Source of the DNA: an uncultured Clostridium sp.
GTDB lineage: Bacteria > Bacillota > Clostridia > TANB77 > CAG-508
Reading direction: 5' to 3'
Length of the DNA: 64,000 bases
Assembly: GCA_946404215.1 (NCBI GenBank)
Contig: CAMJCT010000002.1
Location: forward strand, 1-64,000
Shown one piece after another: positions 18,342 to 27,718 of this stretch. Under the pieces are notes generated by a model. The model had not been told where the DNA came from. It searched no databases and was given only the letters and a program-made list of their open reading frames with translations. A program made the position numbers and the translations under genes. Every line of letters begins with the position of its first letter. Within the stretch, counting starts at the first letter, position 1.

Positions 18342-18464
18342 AAAAAACAGTAAAAAAAGAAGGATTTTAAGTATTTTTGGCGAATAATTTTAAATAGTAG
18401 TACATTTGTTGCTTTTTATCAGCAATAAGGTACATAACATTAAATCTTATAGGAGGTAATTTAA

Positions 18465-18743
18465 ATGAACAAAGCTGAATTAATCGCAGCAATGGCTGCA
18501 AAAACAGGAGAAACAAAAAAAGCAGCTGAAGCATCAGTAAATGCATTTGTTGAAGTTGTTACAGAATCATTAAAAAAAGGAGACAAAGTTCAATTAGTTG
18601 GATTTGGATCTTTTGAAGTAAGAAAAAGAGCAGCTAGAAAAGGTAGAAACCCACAAACTAAAGAAGAAATCAAAATACCTGCATCAAAAGCTCCAGTATT
18701 CAAAGCTGGTAAAGCATTAAAAGATTTAGTAAACAAAAAATAA
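18465..18743 (+). CDS. hup: HU family DNA-binding protein
   Basis: 92 aa, typical length. N-terminal [21 protein letters not shown] helices and the DNA-binding arm with [20 protein letters not shown]. The signature R-x-GRNPQT and the terminal [11 protein letters not shown] are as in HU. It bends and compacts DNA as a homodimer. TAGGAGGT precedes the ATG. Confidence 0.95.
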   Translation: MNKAELIAAMAAKTGETKKAAEASVNAFVEVVTESLKKGDKVQLVGFGSFEVRKRAARKGRNPQTKEEIKIPASKAPVFKAGKALKDLVNKK

Positions 18744-18786
18744 GAAATTTGTATAAAGTATAATATATAAATATATGAATTCATAT

Positions 18787-18814
18787 AAAAGAAGCTAAAG
18801 ATAGCTTCTTTTTT
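18787..18814 (+). terminator. Intrinsic terminator of hup
   Basis: AAAAGAAGCTA pairs with TAGCTTCTTTT around a 4-base loop, followed by further T. Confidence 0.8.
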
Positions 18815-18904
18815 ATATTAACCCAAAATCAATGCAAAATCTTGTATAACACTTGACAAATATGGAAAAACTATGTAAAATAGAATATATTAATTAAATA
18901 ATAA

Positions 18905-19120
18905 TTGCGCAAGTACAATACAAAGCTTTTAGAAGTTACTTTCAAGAGAATAAGGGTCATAGGCTGTAAGCCCTTAAAGGTCAACCTAAAATAGTGAAAC
19001 ATATTGGAGCAAATTTGATAAAGTGAAAAATTTATTTAAAATAGATTTTTAAGTTGGGTGGCACCGCGGAAAAAAATTTCGTCCCGGCAATATAACATAT
19101 ATTGCTGTGGACATTTTTTT
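18905..19120 (+). promoter_or_regulatory. T-box leader of aspS
   Basis: The T-box core TGGGTGGCACCGCGG lies at 19055-19069. A terminator helix follows at 19081-19112 (GTCC..GGCAATATA with TATATTGC..GGAC, then a T run). Stem I lies in the upstream ~100 bases with the GGGTCATAGGCTGTAAGCCC segment. Uncharged tRNA, presumably tRNA-Asp, would stabilise the antiterminator and switch on aspS. I could not place the specifier codon with certainty. Confidence 0.85.
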
Positions 19121-19195
19121 TATTTATGCAAATATATATAAATTTTTTTGTAACGCAAGTGCATAAAACAAATTAAGAAAGGAATGATTTTTATT

Positions 19196-20953
19196 ATGAA
19201 CGAGTACAAAACTCATACATGCAATGAAATTAGTTTAGAAGATGTTGGAAAAAAAGTTAGAATTGCAGGATTTGTTGAAACTATACGTGATCTTGGAGGA
19301 CTTGTTTTTTTAGACATTAGAGATATGTATGGAATAACACAAGTAGTTACTTCAGGAGATCCAAAAGATGTAGATTTTGCATCACACATTCCTATTGAAT
19401 CTTCTGTTACAGTTTTCGGAGAAGTTAAAAAAAGAGATGAAGAAACAATTAATCCAAAATTAAAAACGGGATTAGTCGAAATTCGTATTGAAGAAATAAA
19501 AGTTTTGGGGAAAAGAACTAAAAATCTACCATTTGAAGTAAATACAAACCAAGAAATAAGAGAAGATTTAAGGCTACAATATCGTTTTTTAGATTTAAGA
19601 AATGATAGACTTAAAAATAATTTAATATTAAGAGCAAAAGTTCTACAATTTTTAAGAAATCAAATGATAGAACAAGGCTTTTTAGAAGTACAAACACCAA
19701 TACTTACAAGCTCTTCTCCAGAAGGCGCAAGAGATTATTTAGTACCTAGTAGATTACACCCAGGAAAATTTTATGCATTACCACAGGCTCCACAACAATT
19801 TAAACAATTACTTATGGTTTCTGGTATTGATAAATATTTCCAAATAGCACCATGTTTTAGAGATGAAGATGCAAGAGCGGATAGAGCTCCTGGTGAGTTT
19901 TATCAATTAGATATGGAAATGGCTTATAGTACTCAAGAAGATGTATTTGCAAGTATTGAACCTGTTATTTACAATACTTTTAAAGAATTTTCTAATAAAA
20001 AAATAAGTAAATATCCATTCCAAAGAATTGCATACAAGGAAGCGATGGTTAAATATGGTACAGATAAGCCAGATTTAAGAAACCCACTTTATATTATAGA
20101 TTTATCTGAATTCTTTAAAAAATGTACTTTTAAACCATTTATAGACAGAACAGTAAGAGCTATAAAAGTAAAAGGACATCTTTCTAAAGGATTTCATGAA
20201 AAAATGCTTGCATATGCAATGTCTATTGGAATGGGTGGGCTTGGATATTTAGAAGTTCAAGAAGATTTAAGCTATAAAGGACCAATTGATAAATTTATTC
20301 CAGAAGATTTAAAAAAGGAATTATTAGAATTAGCAAGTTTAGAAAAAGAAGATACAATTTTCTTTATTGCAGATAACGAAAAAAGAGCAACAGAGCTTGC
20401 TGGGCAAATAAGAACAGAACTTGGAAATAGGCTAAATTTAATTGACGAAAATGTATTTGAATTTTGCTGGATTGTTGACTTCCCAATGTTTGAATTAGAC
20501 GACCAAGAAAAATTAGCATTTAGCCACAACCCATTTTCTATGCCTCAAGGGGGATTAGATGCATTAAATAACGAAAATCCATTAGATATTTTAGCATATC
20601 AATATGATATAGTATGTAACGGTATAGAATTATCTTCAGGGGCTGTTAGAAATCATGACATTCAAATAATGCTTAAGGCATTTACTATGGCAGGGTATAC
20701 TGAAGAAGAAGTGAAATCTAAATTTGGTGCATTATATAATGCGTTTCAATTCGGTGCACCACCACATGCCGGAATTGCACCTGGTATTGACAGAATGCTT
20801 ATGTTACTAACAGATTCTGATACTATTAGAGAAGTTATAGCTTTTCCATTAAATAGTAAAGCTCAAGATTTAATGATGGGTGCACCTGGTAATGTAAGAA
20901 GAGACCAATTAAGAGATGTTCATATTCAAGTTGATATAAAAGGAAAACAATAA
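19196..20953 (+). CDS. aspS: Aspartyl-tRNA synthetase, bacterial type
   Basis: 585 aa from the ATG at 19196. The ATG at 19184 belongs to the AAAGGAATGAT ribosome binding site. Order: N-terminal OB-fold, class II motif 2 (FRDEDARADRAPGEF), the bacterial GAD insertion (about 290-410) and motif 3 (GIAPGIDRMLMLLTD). Behind a T-box leader. GatCAB nearby raises the possibility of a non-discriminating enzyme, which cannot be judged by eye. Confidence 0.94.
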   Translation: MNEYKTHTCNEISLEDVGKKVRIAGFVETIRDLGGLVFLDIRDMYGITQVVTSGDPKDVDFASHIPIESSVTVFGEVKKRDEETINPKLKTGLVEIRIEEIKVLGKRTKNLPFEVNTNQEIREDLRLQYRFLDLRNDRLKNNLILRAKVLQFLRNQMIEQGFLEVQTPILTSSSPEGARDYLVPSRLHPGKFYALPQAPQQFKQLLMVSGIDKYFQIAPCFRDEDARADRAPGEFYQLDMEMAYSTQEDVFASIEPVIYNTFKEFSNKKISKYPFQRIAYKEAMVKYGTDKPDLRNPLYIIDLSEFFKKCTFKPFIDRTVRAIKVKGHLSKGFHEKMLAYAMSIGMGGLGYLEVQEDLSYKGPIDKFIPEDLKKELLELASLEKEDTIFFIADNEKRATELAGQIRTELGNRLNLIDENVFEFCWIVDFPMFELDDQEKLAFSHNPFSMPQGGLDALNNENPLDILAYQYDIVCNGIELSSGAVRNHDIQIMLKAFTMAGYTEEEVKSKFGALYNAFQFGAPPHAGIAPGIDRMLMLLTDSDTIREVIAFPLNSKAQDLMMGAPGNVRRDQLRDVHIQVDIKGKQ

Positions 20954-20957
20954 ACAT

Positions 20958-20994
20958 AAAAAGGCAATAGTCTGTAAGAAGACATTGCCTTTTT
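20958..20994 (+). terminator. Intrinsic terminator of aspS
   Basis: AAAAAGGCAAT pairs with ATTGCCTTTTT, with an inner GTCT/AGAC pair. It may also end the convergent gene at 21016-21672. Confidence 0.85.
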
Positions 20995-21015
20995 GATTTT
21001 CAGCAATAAATATTT

Positions 21016-21672
21016 TTATCTGTTGTCCAATTCATTTAAATTTTTATTAATTTCAGTTGAACCTACTGCATATCTTTTGTAATTATTTATATTAACAAAT
21101 TTTCCTTTAGATATAAAACCTATGACCTTGTTATTAGGTCCAAATACAGGTCTATCTCCCTCAGAAATATTCCTTGTAGGGTTCAAATTAAGATTTGTTT
21201 TTCGAACGTGTATGTTTCCTTTATATGTTGTAATTGAAACAGGAGTTTTGACAGAAGATTCAGTCTTTTCCTGTAATGTATATTCATCAACATCATATCC
21301 CATACCTAAAGCTATCTTTTTTATTACTTCATACTGAGGTTGTTGTAATCCTCTATATGAAATAATATCAGAATAAGAGTCAGTTAAATAACCAACAGTT
21401 CTTTGATAATTCCCTTTGCAATTTTCATCTGGTATTTTAGTAATATAAATTGCTTTTTTATCTCTCATATATTCTATTGTTGGATTTTGACCTGTTCCGC
21501 TTTCATATTTCCAGCCAGGTATTTTTGCCATTTCTTGAAACGCAATATGCAGATGTAACATATCATCAGGGACTTCTATAAGCTCACAACCTTCCACCAA
21601 AAATCCCCTAAAATCTTCAATTAAGGCATAACTTAAACTTTTAATAGTTTTTAAAAACTCTTTCTCATTCAT
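21016..21672 (-). CDS. Unknown soluble protein
   Basis: 218 aa without signal peptide or membrane segments. I do not recognise the family. Seen: an acidic N-terminal part with a His-rich spot (DDMLHLHIAF), a central region with many Tyr and Gln, and a C-terminal Lys/Asn-rich part with GDRPVFGPNNKVIGFISKG, which looks like a small beta module. A stretch of GGA lies about 12 bases before the ATG. Convergent with aspS and divergent from uvrC. Confidence 0.6.
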   Translation of the reverse strand: MNEKEFLKTIKSLSYALIEDFRGFLVEGCELIEVPDDMLHLHIAFQEMAKIPGWKYESGTGQNPTIEYMRDKKAIYITKIPDENCKGNYQRTVGYLTDSYSDIISYRGLQQPQYEVIKKIALGMGYDVDEYTLQEKTESSVKTPVSITTYKGNIHVRKTNLNLNPTRNISEGDRPVFGPNNKVIGFISKGKFVNINNYKRYAVGSTEINKNLNELDNR

Positions 21673-21911
21673 ATGTTTTTATAATCCTTTCCTTTGTAGT
21701 GGTATAAAATACCACAATTATAAAATTAAAAGTATTAAAAATAAGTCTACAACTAATATTATACAGTATATTAAACTATTTGTAAATACAGCTTTTTTAC
21801 ACTTATATGATATATTTAGAAAAATGGACTTTTTGTTCAAAAGGTATTATAATAATATTAAAATTGTTTTTTAAAAACTAGATTCATGACTTGGAAAGGA
21901 ATGAAGGTAAA

Positions 21912-23702
21912 ATGTTCAATATTGAAGAAGAATTAAAAAAACTACCAGATAGGCCCGGCGTTTATGTAATGAGAGATAAAGATAATAATATTATATATGT
22001 AGGGAAAGCAGTTTCTTTAAAGAACAGAGTTAGACAATATTTCAGGAAAACTAATAAAACAGAAAGAATAAAAAAAATGGTAAGCTTAATAGATCATTTT
22101 GAATATATAGTAGTAGATAATGAAGCAGAAGCATTAATTTTAGAATGTAATTTAATAAAAAAGAACAGGCCTAAATTTAATGTTTTATTAAAAGATGATA
22201 AAACATATCCATATATAAAAATAGACATAAAATCAGACTATCCAGGAGTATTTATTACACGAAGATTAATAAAGGATGGCTCTAAATATTTTGGACCATA
22301 TGCAAATCCTGGTGCGGCAAAAGAAATGGTAAGCTTCATAAAAGAAAGGTTTAAAATTCATAATTGTAGAACACTAAAAGAACGAACAAGACCATGTTTA
22401 AATTACCATATAAATAGGTGCTTAGCACCATGCATGGGATATGTAGGTAAAGAAGAGTATAGAAAGCAAATAGATGAAATTATAGATTTATTAGAAGGAA
22501 AAACAGATAAATTAACAAAAGAATTAAACACAGAAATGAATGAAGCATCTCAAAAATTAGATTTTGAAAAAGCAGCAGATTTAAGAGATAAAATACAAGC
22601 AATAGAAAGAGTATCTGAGAAACAAAAAGTTTCAAATATATCAGAAAATAACATTGATGTAATAGGAATTGCAAAATCAGATTTACAAATCTGTATAGAA
22701 ATTTTCTTTGTTAGAGGAAGTAAAATGATAGGAAGAGAGCACTATTTCTATACAGATTTAAAAGATATGGAAGATAGCGAGATTTTATCTGGATTTATAA
22801 AACAGTATTATTTAGATAATCCAAATATTCCAAACAAGATAATGGTAAGAGAAGATGTAGAAGATAAAGAGGCTATAGAACAATGGTTATCCACAATTTT
22901 AGGCAAAAAAGTGGAAATAAAAAGTCCTCAAAAAGGAGAAAAATTAAGGTTTGTTGAAATGGCAGAAAATAATGCCAAAGTTACTCTTGAAAATAAAGAA
23001 AAAGATAAAAGTGAGATATTATTAGAACTTAAAGAGGTATTAAATTTAGAACTATTGCCAAGAAAAATAGAAACATATGATATATCAAATATATCTGGTG
23101 AATATATGGTAGCAGGAATGTGCGTAATGCAAGATGGTGTTATAAAAAAGAATTTATCAAGAAGATTTAAAATAAAAACAGTATATACTCAAGATGACCC
23201 GAAATGTATGGAAGAAGTAATAACAAGAAGATTAAAACATTCTATAGAAAATCCAAATGATGGTTTTGGAAAACTTCCAGATGCTATATTTGCAGATGGA
23301 GGAATAACTCAAATAAGAGCAACTAAAAAGGCAATACAAAAAAATAATCTAAATATTCCTGTATTTGGAATGGTAAAAAATGACAAACATCAAACTAGAG
23401 CTTTAATGGACGAAAATAGAAATGAACTTAAAATATCTCAAAATTTAATGAATTTAATAACTAATTTTCAAGATGCAGTTCATGATACTGCAATTACATA
23501 TCATAGAAAATTAAGAGATAAAGAAATTACAAAATCTGAATTAGATGAAATAGTTGGGATTGGAAAAGTAAAGAAGCAAGCTTTATTAAAAAAATTTGGA
23601 AGCGTAGAAAATATAAGAAAAGCAAAGCTAGAAGAACTTATGGAGGTAAAGGGTATAACTAAAAGTATAGCCGAAAAAATAAACGAACATAAATTCAAAT
23701 AA
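21912..23702 (+). CDS. uvrC: Excinuclease ABC subunit C
   Basis: 596 aa from the ATG at 21912, 11 bases after AAAGGA; the in-frame TTG at 21891 overlaps that site and is less likely. The GIY-YIG nuclease domain is at the N-terminus (GVYVMRDKDNNIIYVGKA), the UvrB-contacting UVR motif at about 200-235, the RNase H-like nuclease domain with DGGITQI near 460, and tandem helix-hairpin-helix motifs end the protein. It makes both incisions in nucleotide excision repair. Confidence 0.95.
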   Translation: MFNIEEELKKLPDRPGVYVMRDKDNNIIYVGKAVSLKNRVRQYFRKTNKTERIKKMVSLIDHFEYIVVDNEAEALILECNLIKKNRPKFNVLLKDDKTYPYIKIDIKSDYPGVFITRRLIKDGSKYFGPYANPGAAKEMVSFIKERFKIHNCRTLKERTRPCLNYHINRCLAPCMGYVGKEEYRKQIDEIIDLLEGKTDKLTKELNTEMNEASQKLDFEKAADLRDKIQAIERVSEKQKVSNISENNIDVIGIAKSDLQICIEIFFVRGSKMIGREHYFYTDLKDMEDSEILSGFIKQYYLDNPNIPNKIMVREDVEDKEAIEQWLSTILGKKVEIKSPQKGEKLRFVEMAENNAKVTLENKEKDKSEILLELKEVLNLELLPRKIETYDISNISGEYMVAGMCVMQDGVIKKNLSRRFKIKTVYTQDDPKCMEEVITRRLKHSIENPNDGFGKLPDAIFADGGITQIRATKKAIQKNNLNIPVFGMVKNDKHQTRALMDENRNELKISQNLMNLITNFQDAVHDTAITYHRKLRDKEITKSELDEIVGIGKVKKQALLKKFGSVENIRKAKLEELMEVKGITKSIAEKINEHKFK

Positions 23703-23799
23703 ATCCTTGATATTTATAGAATAATAGTGTATAATATAAGATAACCCATGCACCAAGGAGGTGTAAAATACAAAAATAGATATTAGGAGGAATGACATC

Positions 23800-24054
23800 A
23801 TGGGAAAAATTTTTGTAGCGGTCTTGAAGACAATAGCAGCATTATTGCTACTATTGGTTGCTGGAGGGGTTATCTTTCGGCAGGGAGAAATAGTAAGTAC
23901 AATTGTTAACTTCTACACAAATTTCTCACTACAATCTATGTTGGCATTAATTTTAGCTGGATTTGGAGCTGGGTTCTATTTTGTAGCTAAAATAGACAAG
24001 ATAGCAGAAAATGTCAACAAGAAAAAAGAAGAAAAAACAGAAGAAAAGAAGTAA
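23800..24054 (+). CDS. Small two-pass membrane protein, unknown, with a sense CGG codon
   Basis: 84 aa; TAGGAGG precedes the ATG. Two hydrophobic segments (residues about 5-26 and 45-65) are followed by a Lys/Glu tail. No family recognised. Codon 27 is CGG and must be read as an ordinary codon here, because a +1 shift would stop four codons later and lose the second membrane segment. The GGGGTTATCTTTCGGCAGGG stretch is richer in G+C than neighbouring genes. The next gene is also compositionally unusual, so both may have arrived together. Confidence 0.6.
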   Translation: MGKIFVAVLKTIAALLLLLVAGGVIFRQGEIVSTIVNFYTNFSLQSMLALILAGFGAGFYFVAKIDKIAENVNKKKEEKTEEKK

Positions 24055-24066
24055 AGAAGAAAACAC

Positions 24067-24093
24067 AAAAACACACGGAACCCGTGTGTTTTT
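24067..24093 (+). terminator. Intrinsic terminator after the 84-aa gene
   Basis: A 12-bp stem, AAAAACACACGG with CCGTGTGTTTTT, has a 3-base loop. Confidence 0.85.
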
Positions 24094-24122
24094 GCTTTGC
24101 TTTAGCGGCTTAGTGGCTTAGG

Positions 24123-25064
24123 TCAACCATTTTCCATATACCATGTGAGCCTTTCGGTCCACTCTGATGAAGGAAAGTATAACCCATTTTCAATAACTAC
24201 ATACTGATTTATTCCGCATTCGGCTGCAAAAGAGTCTCCATCGGAGAAACCAAAGTAGTCGAAGCAGACCGTGCAGTCCCAATCATAGATAGGACTCACA
24301 TCAGACGTGCTATTTAGAACCTCTTCAGCAATTCTGTGGATGTCAGGGTTTGAATCAATCAGATCCTGGTCCACTTGACCTTCAGGGCAGATCACTCGCC
24401 AACCCAATTCGTCATCATAGACGCACTGGTAATGGTACTTATTGAGAGCTTCTCTAAAAGGATCAGAAGATCCAGAGGAGATAGACTGCTCAATTTTGTT
24501 ACGAGCGATCCACGCGTTTGCTCGGATAATAGTATCCGAAGTACCTTGGGCGCCACATTCGGAATACAAAACTGCTTCGAACATGAACTGTTCGTAGCTT
24601 GTACGCTCAAGCGCGCCAGATGTTTCACACCAGGATTCTTCTGAGGTTTCTTCAGATAATTCTTCAAGAGATTCTTCAGAAGAGTCCTCAAGAGGTTCTT
24701 CTGATGATTCCTCATTAAGAGATGTTTCCGAAGAGTCTTCAACAGATTCCTCAGTACTCTCCTCAGTACTTTCCTTAGAAGTATCGGAATTTAACCTAAA
24801 GTCTTTAGGAATGGGGTTATCAGCTATGTACTTTTCCCATGCCTTTTTTGACTTCAGTTCGTCATCATGACAGATGTTAGAAACAGCTTTCATGATTTGG
24901 GTTTCCCGTGATTCTTCTGGGGAAACATAAGAGGAAGTATTGTTATCCTCTTTGGTAGAAACATTGTAACTAAGGTTACTATGTCCGGCAGACACGAGTA
25001 TACTCGTGAAAGCCAATATTGCTACTGTGGCTGCCATAGGCCGCCAAAACTTTTCTGTGTCCAA
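24123..25064 (-). CDS. Exported or anchored Ser/Glu-repeat protein, possible SleB/CwlJ-like domain; likely acquired
   Basis: 313 aa from TTG at 25064, with GGAGGTG six bases upstream; the GTG three codons earlier overlaps that site. One N-terminal hydrophobic segment (about residues 8-28) is followed by a spacer, a Ser/Glu repeat region (about 85-145, variations on SEES/TEES) and a C-terminal domain. There, FEAVLYSECGAQGTSDTIIRANAWIARNKI resembles the start of the cell wall hydrolase (SleB/CwlJ) domain, a weak match. Base composition differs: 26 of 60 bases are G or C at 24121-24180 against 15 of 60 at 25321-25380. Two CGG codons are read in frame as Arg (FWRPM and ESRET). Probably horizontally acquired. 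Confidence 0.6.
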   Translation of the reverse strand: MDTEKFWRPMAATVAILAFTSILVSAGHSNLSYNVSTKEDNNTSSYVSPEESRETQIMKAVSNICHDDELKSKKAWEKYIADNPIPKDFRLNSDTSKESTEESTEESVEDSSETSLNEESSEEPLEDSSEESLEELSEETSEESWCETSGALERTSYEQFMFEAVLYSECGAQGTSDTIIRANAWIARNKIEQSISSGSSDPFREALNKYHYQCVYDDELGWRVICPEGQVDQDLIDSNPDIHRIAEEVLNSTSDVSPIYDWDCTVCFDYFGFSDGDSFAAECGINQYVVIENGLYFPSSEWTERLTWYMENG

Positions 25065-25297
25065 TACGGACACCTCCTCCTAAAAATTAATTGCTAATGC
25101 AATCACTTATATTATACCATAAATTTACATAAATGTCTATACATGCTATAAATTACCATTTTTTTAAGATTATGTACATTTATATTTTTTAAAAATTATA
25201 TTTTACATTTATGTATAACCATTTTAAATAAAATTAGAAAAATAAGAATAAATCCAAAAAATAAGCATATACATATATGAGAAGGGATGATGTATGT

Positions 25298-25507
25298 ATG
25301 GAATATGCAAAAGAAGATGTTTTTAAAATTAGATACAATGAAACATCAGAAAAATCAAAATCTTGTGAGGAAAATTGGACAAGTAAACTAAAAGGAAAAA
25401 TAAGAAATCATAAATTATTTTCAACAATTGTTTTAGCATTACTGATATTTTCTACAATAAATATAATAATGATTTATAATTTTATGAATGTTTTGCAAAA
25501 AATATAA
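25298..25507 (+). CDS. Small single-pass membrane protein, unknown
   Basis: 69 aa from the ATG at 25298, with GAAGGGATGAT upstream; an earlier ATG overlaps the binding site. A charged N-terminal half (EYAKEDVFKIRYNETSEKSK) precedes one membrane segment (about residues 43-63). The arrangement resembles small division or cell-envelope proteins, but I cannot assign it. The gap upstream (25065-25297) is AT-rich and shows no gene. Confidence 0.5.
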   Translation: MEYAKEDVFKIRYNETSEKSKSCEENWTSKLKGKIRNHKLFSTIVLALLIFSTINIIMIYNFMNVLQKI

Positions 25508-25593
25508 AAATATGATAAAATATTGCTATTCTTATACAGTATTAAAGTATTGTATTATTTCAAAATTAAAGGGAAGGATAGTAATATTTTTTT

Positions 25594-26457
25594 ATGAAGT
25601 TAGCAAATGAATGGAAAGAATATAAAATTTTAGATATGGCAGATGGCCAAAAATTGGAAAAATGGGGAGATGTAATTTTATCTAGGCCAGACCCACAAAT
25701 AATATGGAAAGATAAAAGTTTTCCAAATAAATGGAAAGAAATAAATGCAACATACCATAGAAGCAAAACTGGTGGTGGTTCATGGGAATTTAAAAAGAAA
25801 ATGCCAAAACAATGGCAAATAAAATACAAAAATTTAACATTTAATATAAAGCCAATGGGATTTAAGCATACGGGACTATTTCCGGAGCAAGCAGTTAACT
25901 GGGATTGGATGATAAAAAAAATAAAATCTTCCAAAAGACCAATAAGGGTTTTAAATTTATTTGCATATACAGGGGGAGCAACAGTAGCTTGTTTGTCAGC
26001 AGGAGCGTCTGTTTGCCATGTAGATAGTTCAAAGGGTATGACAACATGGGCAAAAGAAAATGTGGTATCATCTGGACTGGGCGAAAAACCAGTTAGGTTT
26101 ATTATTGATGATGTAGTTAAATTTGTAAATAGAGAAATCAGAAGAGGAAATAAATATGATGCAATAATAATGGATCCACCATCATATGGTAGAGGAGCAA
26201 AAGGTGAAGTATGGCAATTCGAGAACAACATATATGATTTAATAGAATTGTGCATGCAAGTTTTATCAGAAGAGCCTTTATTTTTCTTAGTAAATTCATA
26301 TACAACAGGCATATCTAGTAAAGTATTACAAAATATTTTAAGTATAACAATTGGTAAAAAATATAAAGGAAAATTAGAATCAGGGGAAATAGGACTTCCA
26401 ATGGAGAATTCAGAATTAGTATTGCCTTGCGGAATTTATGGAAGATGGGAAGATTAA
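25594..26457 (+). CDS. Class I SAM-dependent methyltransferase (RlmI/RlmK-like)
   Basis: 287 aa. SAM-binding motif I is LNLFAYTGGATVACLSAGA (about residues 117-135), followed by the acidic loop HVDSSKGM. The catalytic DPPSYGRGAKGEVW segment matches the 23S rRNA m5C/m7G methyltransferase group, so an rRNA nucleotide is the likely target. GGAAGGA is somewhat distant from the ATG. A pseudouridine synthase lies 135 bases downstream. Confidence 0.8.
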   Translation: MKLANEWKEYKILDMADGQKLEKWGDVILSRPDPQIIWKDKSFPNKWKEINATYHRSKTGGGSWEFKKKMPKQWQIKYKNLTFNIKPMGFKHTGLFPEQAVNWDWMIKKIKSSKRPIRVLNLFAYTGGATVACLSAGASVCHVDSSKGMTTWAKENVVSSGLGEKPVRFIIDDVVKFVNREIRRGNKYDAIIMDPPSYGRGAKGEVWQFENNIYDLIELCMQVLSEEPLFFLVNSYTTGISSKVLQNILSITIGKKYKGKLESGEIGLPMENSELVLPCGIYGRWED

Positions 26458-26592
26458 TTCTAAAACTATTCTGGCCACATTCGAAACTCTATAAATTATT
26501 AATAATACTTAGTTTCACCTTGTAAATGATTATAGCAGAATAGTAAGAAAAATTAAAACTATTAAAATAGAATTGAGAAAGAGAAAAAATAA

Positions 26593-27273
26593 ATGAAAAA
26601 TCTAAAAGTAATATTTGAAGATAATCATATTATAGTAGTAGAGAAAACTCCTAATATACCATCACAGTCTGATAAAACTGGCGATGAAGATATGTTAACA
26701 ATTGTAAAGCAATATATAAAAGAAAAATATAATAAGCCTGGAAATGTATATTTAGGATTAGTACATAGACTAGATAGACCAGTTGGAGGAGTAATGGTGT
26801 TTGCTAAAACCTCTAAGGCAGCATCTAGATTAAGCGAACAAGTAAGGAAAAAAATATTTGAAAAAAAATATTTGGCTGTAGTAGATGGAAAAATAAATAA
26901 TAAAAAAGGAACATTAGAAGATTACTTATATAAAGACGAAAGAAATAACATAAGCAAAGTTGTGAGTAAAGAAAAGAGAAATTCTAAATTAGCCAAATTA
27001 GATTATGAAGTATTAATATATAATGAGGTAAAAAATTTAAGTTTAGTTGAAATCAATTTACATACAGGAAGACATCATCAAATAAGAGTTCAACTATCAA
27101 ATTTTGGACACAGTATATTTGGCGACCAAAAATATGGTACAAGAGGACAGGGAAAGCAAATAGCGCTATGGGCATATGAATTAACAATAGAACATCCAAT
27201 AACAAAAGAAAAAATGGTATTTAAAGATTTGCCAGAACCAGTGGGTACATGGTGTATATTGAAAAATTTTTAA
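26593..27273 (+). CDS. RluA-family pseudouridine synthase
   Basis: 226 aa. The catalytic motif is intact: LVHRLDRPVGGVMVFAKTSK with the nucleophilic Asp. The later LHTGRHHQIRVQLSNFGHSI and GDQKYG motifs are also family hallmarks. No S4 domain is present, so it is the short form. The rRNA or tRNA target position cannot be read from sequence. Confidence 0.9.
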   Translation: MKNLKVIFEDNHIIVVEKTPNIPSQSDKTGDEDMLTIVKQYIKEKYNKPGNVYLGLVHRLDRPVGGVMVFAKTSKAASRLSEQVRKKIFEKKYLAVVDGKINNKKGTLEDYLYKDERNNISKVVSKEKRNSKLAKLDYEVLIYNEVKNLSLVEINLHTGRHHQIRVQLSNFGHSIFGDQKYGTRGQGKQIALWAYELTIEHPITKEKMVFKDLPEPVGTWCILKNF

Positions 27274-27290
27274 CTTTTTATGCAAAAAAT

Positions 27291-27319
27291 TTGCAATTTA
27301 TTAATTTATATGTTACAAT
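27291..27319 (+). promoter_or_regulatory. Promoter of secG
   Basis: TTGCAA at 27291-27296, 17-bp spacer, TACAAT at 27314-27319, 42 bases before the ATG. Confidence 0.55.
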
Positions 27320-27360
27320 ATCGTAGTATTAAATGAGAGAAACCGTAAGGAGGAATATAA

Positions 27361-27609
27361 ATGGAAATAGCAAAGGGTATATTGATAGTAATTTATTTTA
27401 TAGTGTCACTTGCATTAATAATTTTAACATTAATACAATCAAAAGAAGATGCAGGATTATCTTCTACAATAACAGGTTCATCAACAAGCAATTTCTATGA
27501 AAAAAATAAAGGAAGAACAAAAGAAGGAAAGCAGAAAAGATGGACTATAATATTATCAGTTGTATTTGCCATATTAACAATAGCTTTAGGAATAATATAT
27601 ATGGCATAG
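27361..27609 (+). CDS. secG: Preprotein translocase subunit SecG
   Basis: 82 aa with two membrane segments (about residues 5-25 and 60-80). The linker LIQSKEDAGLSSTITGSS is the SecG signature. TAAGGAGG precedes the ATG. It is followed by rnr, the common secG-rnr neighbourhood in Firmicutes, with a terminator between. Confidence 0.93.
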   Translation: MEIAKGILIVIYFIVSLALIILTLIQSKEDAGLSSTITGSSTSNFYEKNKGRTKEGKQKRWTIILSVVFAILTIALGIIYMA

Positions 27610-27622
27610 GTTATAATAATAT

Positions 27623-27654
27623 AAGGGGCGTTGCCATTAGGTACGTCCTTTTTT
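27623..27654 (+). terminator. Intrinsic terminator between secG and rnr
   Basis: AAGGGGCGT pairs with ACGTCCTTT, including two G-U pairs, and a T run follows. The T tract is short, so partial read-through to rnr is possible. Confidence 0.7.
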
Positions 27655-27718
27655 GATAAATTTTTCAATCAGAGGGAACGTTGTTAAATTTGTTGATTAA
27701 ATGAAAGGAAAAAATTTT

